Shown here: positions 60,755 to 64,000 of the stretch, piece by piece
Position numbering within the stretch: the stretch's first letter is position 1
How the letters are laid out: every line of letters starts with the position of its first letter
Source: Chryseobacterium sp. JAH
GTDB taxonomy: Bacteria; Bacteroidota; Bacteroidia; Flavobacteriales; Weeksellaceae
Assembly (NCBI RefSeq): GCF_001507335.1
Contig: NZ_LMAH01000006.1
Span: 186,001-250,000, forward strand
DNA: 64,000 nucleotides
Reading direction: 5' to 3'
Translations under genes and position numbers: made by a program
Notes under the pieces: generated by a model
What the model saw: the letters and a program-made list of their open reading frames with translations, nothing else
Database searches by the model: none
What the model was told of the DNA's origin: nothing

Positions 60755-60766
60755 TTTTTTATAAAG

Positions 60767-62095
60767 CTAAACTTTTCGGAGTTCCAAGATTTCCGGTCTT
60801 TCAGATTGATCGGAAATCTTTCCCTTATAGGCAAATTCAGTCCAAAGTGAACGCAGTTTTCTTCCATTTTCATCGATATATTTCCACGGAATATTATTTA
60901 AAATTCCTGCGTTTTTCCAAGCCGATTCATTTCCGAAAATGAAAGGCAGATCAATCGCATGAGCTCCCATAAAATGATTACCGATAATTCTTGGATGAAT
61001 TCTGAACAGATAAATATTACCACCAGCTGCTGCATAGTTTTCTGCAAAATCTCTCGCAGGTTTTCCATAAATAATTTCTGTCGTAGATCGAATAACTCTA
61101 TCAACTAAGCGTTTTGGTAGATACTTATTCATCATCTCGGAGGTACGGAGGTAAAGAGCAGTCTCCTCATCGTTGATTCCAATCAACACATCAATATTTT
61201 CTGCGTTCCCCTTCCACTTCTCTTCTACTTCATTTTCACTGCATAATGGTGGGAAACCATATTGAGTACCGAAAGGCATCGCTGCTTTTAAACCATATTT
61301 TAAAAATGCTGGAGGTTTTTTTTTAGCGGTTTCAATAATTTTAAAAAGGTCAGTTTCAGCGGTGAAATCCATAGTATTTTTCAAGAACTCTGCAGACATT
61401 TTCTGACGGTTCTGCCGCAATCCCAATGGCGCACTATGAATAATTACTCTTTTAAATAAATTTTCAACACCTTCAGAAACCATCAGATGAGCAATTGCAT
61501 CTCCGCCAGACGACTGCCCGAATAATGCAATATTTTCAGCATCACCACCAAAATCTGAAATATAATTTTTAACCCATTTCAAAGCTTCGATAATATCAAA
61601 CAAACCTAAGTTGGCTGGTCTTTTCTCTGTGCCTCCCAAAAAACCAAAAATTCCCAGTCGGTATGAAACGGTAGCGATGATGACATTCTGCTCTTTCACC
61701 CAATCTGAAGGATCGGCGGTCGATAGATCTCCACAGCCGATTTCATAGGAACCACCATGAATCCAAACGATAACCGGAATCTTTTCATTTTCACTAAATT
61801 TTTCAGGTCGGTAAATAGAAAGATATTGCACAGATTCCTCAACTTCGAAATCATCGAGATTGGTTTTGCCAATTATTTTTTCTAAAAGTTGACTAATATT
61901 CTGAGGGCAGACCGGTGTTTTCTCTGGGAATATAATTTCATCAGCGAAAGGCTGTACCGGAATCGGTTTTTTAAATCTTTCAGAATAGGCATAACGGATG
62001 CTTTTCGCTTTGATGATTCCGTTTTCTTTGATGCCTAAAACTTTCCCGAAAGAAGTCTTGAAGAAATAGGTACCAGTATTTTCCTGAAATTTCAT
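60767..62095 (-). CDS. Type B carboxylesterase/lipase family protein
   Basis: Hydrolase of 442 residues, somewhat shorter than the usual 500 for the family. The oxyanion-hole segment VIVWIHGGSYEIG and the nucleophile S195 in FGQSSGGD are present, and His in MGAHAIDLPFIFGN probably completes the triad. There is no signal peptide, so it is expected in the cytoplasm. Family members cleave carboxylic esters, including para-nitrobenzyl and other synthetic esters; the natural substrate is unknown. The 3' end almost meets that of the amylase gene, and no terminator separates them. Confidence 0.9.
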   Translation of the reverse strand: MKFQENTGTYFFKTSFGKVLGIKENGIIKAKSIRYAYSERFKKPIPVQPFADEIIFPEKTPVCPQNISQLLEKIIGKTNLDDFEVEESVQYLSIYRPEKFSENEKIPVIVWIHGGSYEIGCGDLSTADPSDWVKEQNVIIATVSYRLGIFGFLGGTEKRPANLGLFDIIEALKWVKNYISDFGGDAENIALFGQSSGGDAIAHLMVSEGVENLFKRVIIHSAPLGLRQNRQKMSAEFLKNTMDFTAETDLFKIIETAKKKPPAFLKYGLKAAMPFGTQYGFPPLCSENEVEEKWKGNAENIDVLIGINDEETALYLRTSEMMNKYLPKRLVDRVIRSTTEIIYGKPARDFAENYAAAGGNIYLFRIHPRIIGNHFMGAHAIDLPFIFGNESAWKNAGILNNIPWKYIDENGRKLRSLWTEFAYKGKISDQSERPEILELRKV

Positions 62096-62396
62096 GTTTC
62101 AAAAAATATATGTTAGTTTAAATTAATCTTTATCTTTCAGAAAAGGCCCAGCTTGCACTTTTTCCCTCAGCGTATTGAAATTCAAATAAAATTAATACTG
62201 TTTCCCCTAAAAAACAAAGGATTCAACTTATTTTTCATTGTATTGGAAAGACGAGTGACATTCTCTTTTTACTTTATTCAGACAAAAAAAAAAGAAAACA
62301 TCTGTAAAACGGGTATATCTTTCTGTAATCTGTATAAGCGATATTTCTTAAAAAGTCACGATTTTTGCATAGAACAGAATAATTTAAAATTAAAAG
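62096..62396. other. Intergenic region between the divergent esterase and dehydrogenase genes
   Basis: 301 bases. A frame open at 62153-62437 overlaps the dehydrogenase start and has no protein-like character. A GATTTTTG box near 62359-62366 is one base off the -7 consensus and may serve the dehydrogenase gene. Nothing else seen. Confidence 0.3.
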
Positions 62397-63452
62397 ATGG
62401 ACACATACTCAGTAAAAGCTTACGGTACGGAATCTAAAGAAGCCGATTTAAAAGAAATGACGATCGAAAGAAGAGAAGCAACACCTAACGATGTGGAAAT
62501 AGAAATTCTCTACTGTGGAGTTTGCCATTCAGATCTTCACACCGCAAGAAATGATTGGGGCGGAACAAAATATCCAGCAGTTCCCGGACACGAAATTGTG
62601 GGAAGAATTACGAAAGTAGGAAGCGAAGTTTCAAAATTCAAAGTAGGCGATCTTGCCGGAGTAGGATGTATTGTAGATTCTTGCGGAACTTGTGAAAGTT
62701 GTAAACAAGATCTTGAACAGTACTGCCAAACTGGCTTTGTAGGAACTTATAATGGGAAAGATTCTCATTTGGGAGGCCATACTTTCGGTGGTTACTCCGA
62801 AAAAGTGGTTGTAGATGCAGATCATGTTTTGAAAATTCCTGAAAACTTAGATTTAGCTGCAGTGGCACCCCTTCTCTGCGCAGGAATCACCACATGGTCG
62901 CCTTTAAGACACTGGAACGTCGGTGAAAACTCTAAAGTTGCCGTTGTAGGTTTGGGAGGTTTGGGACACATGGCGATTAAACTTGCAAAAGGCCTGGGTG
63001 CTGAAGTCACTTTATTCTCAAGAACTCCGGGAAAAACTGAAGACGCAAAAAAATTGGGTGCAGATCACGTAGTGATTTCTACAGATGAAGAGCAAATGAA
63101 ATCGGTCACCGGAAAGTTTGATGTGATTATCGATACTGTTCCTTATGATCATGATGTAAATCCCTATGTTGCTACATTAAATATCAGTGGGACTTTAGTA
63201 TTAGTGGGCTTCATTGGCAAAATGGAAGAAGCTCTTTTCACTCCTCCTATGATTATGGGACGTCGATCTGTTGCAGGGTCGGTGATCGGAGGAATCGCTG
63301 AAACACAAGAAATGCTTGATTTCTGCGGAGAACACAATATTGTCTCTGAAATCGAAATAATCAAAATGCAGGAAATCAACGAGGCGTATGAAAGAATGCT
63401 GAAAAGCGATGTGAGATATCGTTTTGTGATTGATATGAAATCTTTGTCTTAG
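62397..63452 (+). CDS. Zinc-dependent NAD(P) alcohol dehydrogenase
   Basis: Medium-chain dehydrogenase of 351 residues, cinnamyl-alcohol/YahK-like group. The catalytic zinc is held by C43 (GVCHSD), H65-E66 (PGHEIVG) and C160 (PLLCAGITT). The structural zinc has the four cysteines C96, C99, C102 and C110. The cofactor fold has GLGGLG at residues 184-189. Enzymes of this group reduce many aldehydes with NADPH in the cytoplasm. The gene is followed by a terminator and then, on the opposite strand, by an HxlR regulator gene. HxlR proteins often answer to aldehydes, so a functional link is possible. Confidence 0.94.
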   Translation: MDTYSVKAYGTESKEADLKEMTIERREATPNDVEIEILYCGVCHSDLHTARNDWGGTKYPAVPGHEIVGRITKVGSEVSKFKVGDLAGVGCIVDSCGTCESCKQDLEQYCQTGFVGTYNGKDSHLGGHTFGGYSEKVVVDADHVLKIPENLDLAAVAPLLCAGITTWSPLRHWNVGENSKVAVVGLGGLGHMAIKLAKGLGAEVTLFSRTPGKTEDAKKLGADHVVISTDEEQMKSVTGKFDVIIDTVPYDHDVNPYVATLNISGTLVLVGFIGKMEEALFTPPMIMGRRSVAGSVIGGIAETQEMLDFCGEHNIVSEIEIIKMQEINEAYERMLKSDVRYRFVIDMKSLS

Positions 63453-63472
63453 ATTTTATTTAAATAATATCC

Positions 63473-63506
63473 AAAATACTCTTCATTTTGAAGGGTATTT
63501 TTTTTG
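63473..63506 (+). terminator. Terminator of the alcohol dehydrogenase gene
   Basis: AAAATAC-T-CTTC pairs with GAAG-G-GTATTTT around a short loop, followed by T. 20 bases after the stop. Confidence 0.75.
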
Positions 63507-63611
63507 GAGATAAATTTGTGTGAATATGCGTTTAAATTAGTAAAAACGAAGTCGCACCGTTTTTATTTCTAGATGTTTGACTGTTATTAAGATTTCACTT
63601 CATATTAAAAA

Positions 63612-63974
63612 CTACTGATATTTCTGCTCCATATCCTGATACGCCCAATCTGCCATTGCATCGATCACGGGAGCAAGTCTGTTTCCGGCATCACTTAATT
63701 TATAGGTAACATGTGGTGGAACTACAGGTTTCGCAGTTCTGATGATGAGTCCGTCACTTTCTAATTGTTTTAGGTGTTGGATCAACATTTTTTCTGTAAC
63801 AGTCGGGATTGCTCTTTTCAGTTCGCTGTACCTTTTCTCACCATTTGAAAGCTGAAATAAAATAATTGGCTTCCAGAAGCCTGCTATTTTTTCCATCACA
63901 TACATTACCGGACATTGATCCAGCAAATGTTTTCTGTTTTCCTGAATAGTAGAATTTTCTTTGATTGCGGTCAT
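63612..63974 (-). CDS. HxlR family transcriptional regulator
   Basis: Winged-helix DNA-binding protein of 120 residues. It shows the HxlR layout: a conserved early Cys in DQCPVMYVMEKIAGFWKPII (Cys about residue 21), then NGEKRYSELKRAIPTVTEKM for the helix-turn-helix and VVPPHVTYKLSDAG in the wing. In relatives this Cys senses formaldehyde or other electrophiles. The neighbour on one side is an alcohol dehydrogenase, which fits such control, but the genes are convergent. Its true target may lie beyond the window, 26 bases after the start codon. Confidence 0.92.
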   Translation of the reverse strand: MTAIKENSTIQENRKHLLDQCPVMYVMEKIAGFWKPIILFQLSNGEKRYSELKRAIPTVTEKMLIQHLKQLESDGLIIRTAKPVVPPHVTYKLSDAGNRLAPVIDAMADWAYQDMEQKYQ

Positions 63975-64000
63975 AGCGATACATACTTTAGGGTAAGTAC

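Noticed and set aside
62153..62437. 94-codon frame upstream of the alcohol dehydrogenase gene
   Set aside because: It overlaps the dehydrogenase start, its composition is Phe/Lys/Ile-rich as in random AT-rich DNA, and no family resemblance is seen.

Overview
The window looks like a chromosome segment of a Flavobacteriia species close to Chryseobacterium (Weeksellaceae). The DNA is AT-rich. It carries two SusC/SusD outer-membrane pairs, a secreted protease with a type IX secretion sorting domain, short stem-loop terminators, and many upstream regions with the Bacteroidota -7 box TAnnTTTG. No rRNA or tRNA gene, CRISPR array or intact insertion sequence was seen. The genus is inferred from protein character, not from a marker search.

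Layout. 1-400: 3' end of a cbb3 oxidase cytochrome c subunit. 746-8191: TamB-like and Omp85 (BamA/TamA) proteins in tandem. 8431-11165: a YihY-type membrane protein and argS. 11247-21167: two consecutive susD/susC pairs on the minus strand. 21299-28236: housekeeping genes rnhB, yidC, pyrG, a YceI protein and radA. 28308-34687: secreted and membrane proteins, including a metzincin protease, an ACP phosphodiesterase, a HupE-like protein and an M1 aminopeptidase. 34941-36952: groES-groL. 37013-42605: a mosaic accessory island. 42699-51386: a membrane-tethered regulator with a divergent secreted protein, an M48 protease, a rifampin ADP-ribosyltransferase, and small enzymes and outer-membrane proteins. 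51393-63974: an ABC exporter, a hydrolase, a truA operon with a Crp-like regulator, lpxK, a thioredoxin-like lipoprotein, dinB, an alpha-amylase, a carboxylesterase, a zinc alcohol dehydrogenase and an HxlR regulator.

The island after groL is the most unusual part. A module made of a hairpin repeat, a secreted kelch-repeat gene and a small XRE regulator is present in three states of decay. The only full kelch gene is at 40958-41884. The only intact XRE gene is at 37654-38064; its second copy has a single in-frame stop. Embedded among these copies is a segment that resembles a small integron: a truncated tyrosine recombinase gene on the minus strand, a short region with direct repeats, then plus-strand genes bounded by an attC-like palindromic site. 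The 8-base core that opens the first cassette (39230) is exactly complementary to the core that opens the palindrome at its end (40086). The first cassette encodes a DUF6193-like protein; the second encodes two overlapping small proteins of unknown function.

Most other genes belong to envelope biogenesis (TamB, Omp85, YidC, LpxK), nutrient uptake (SusCD), proteolysis and protein folding, or core information processing.
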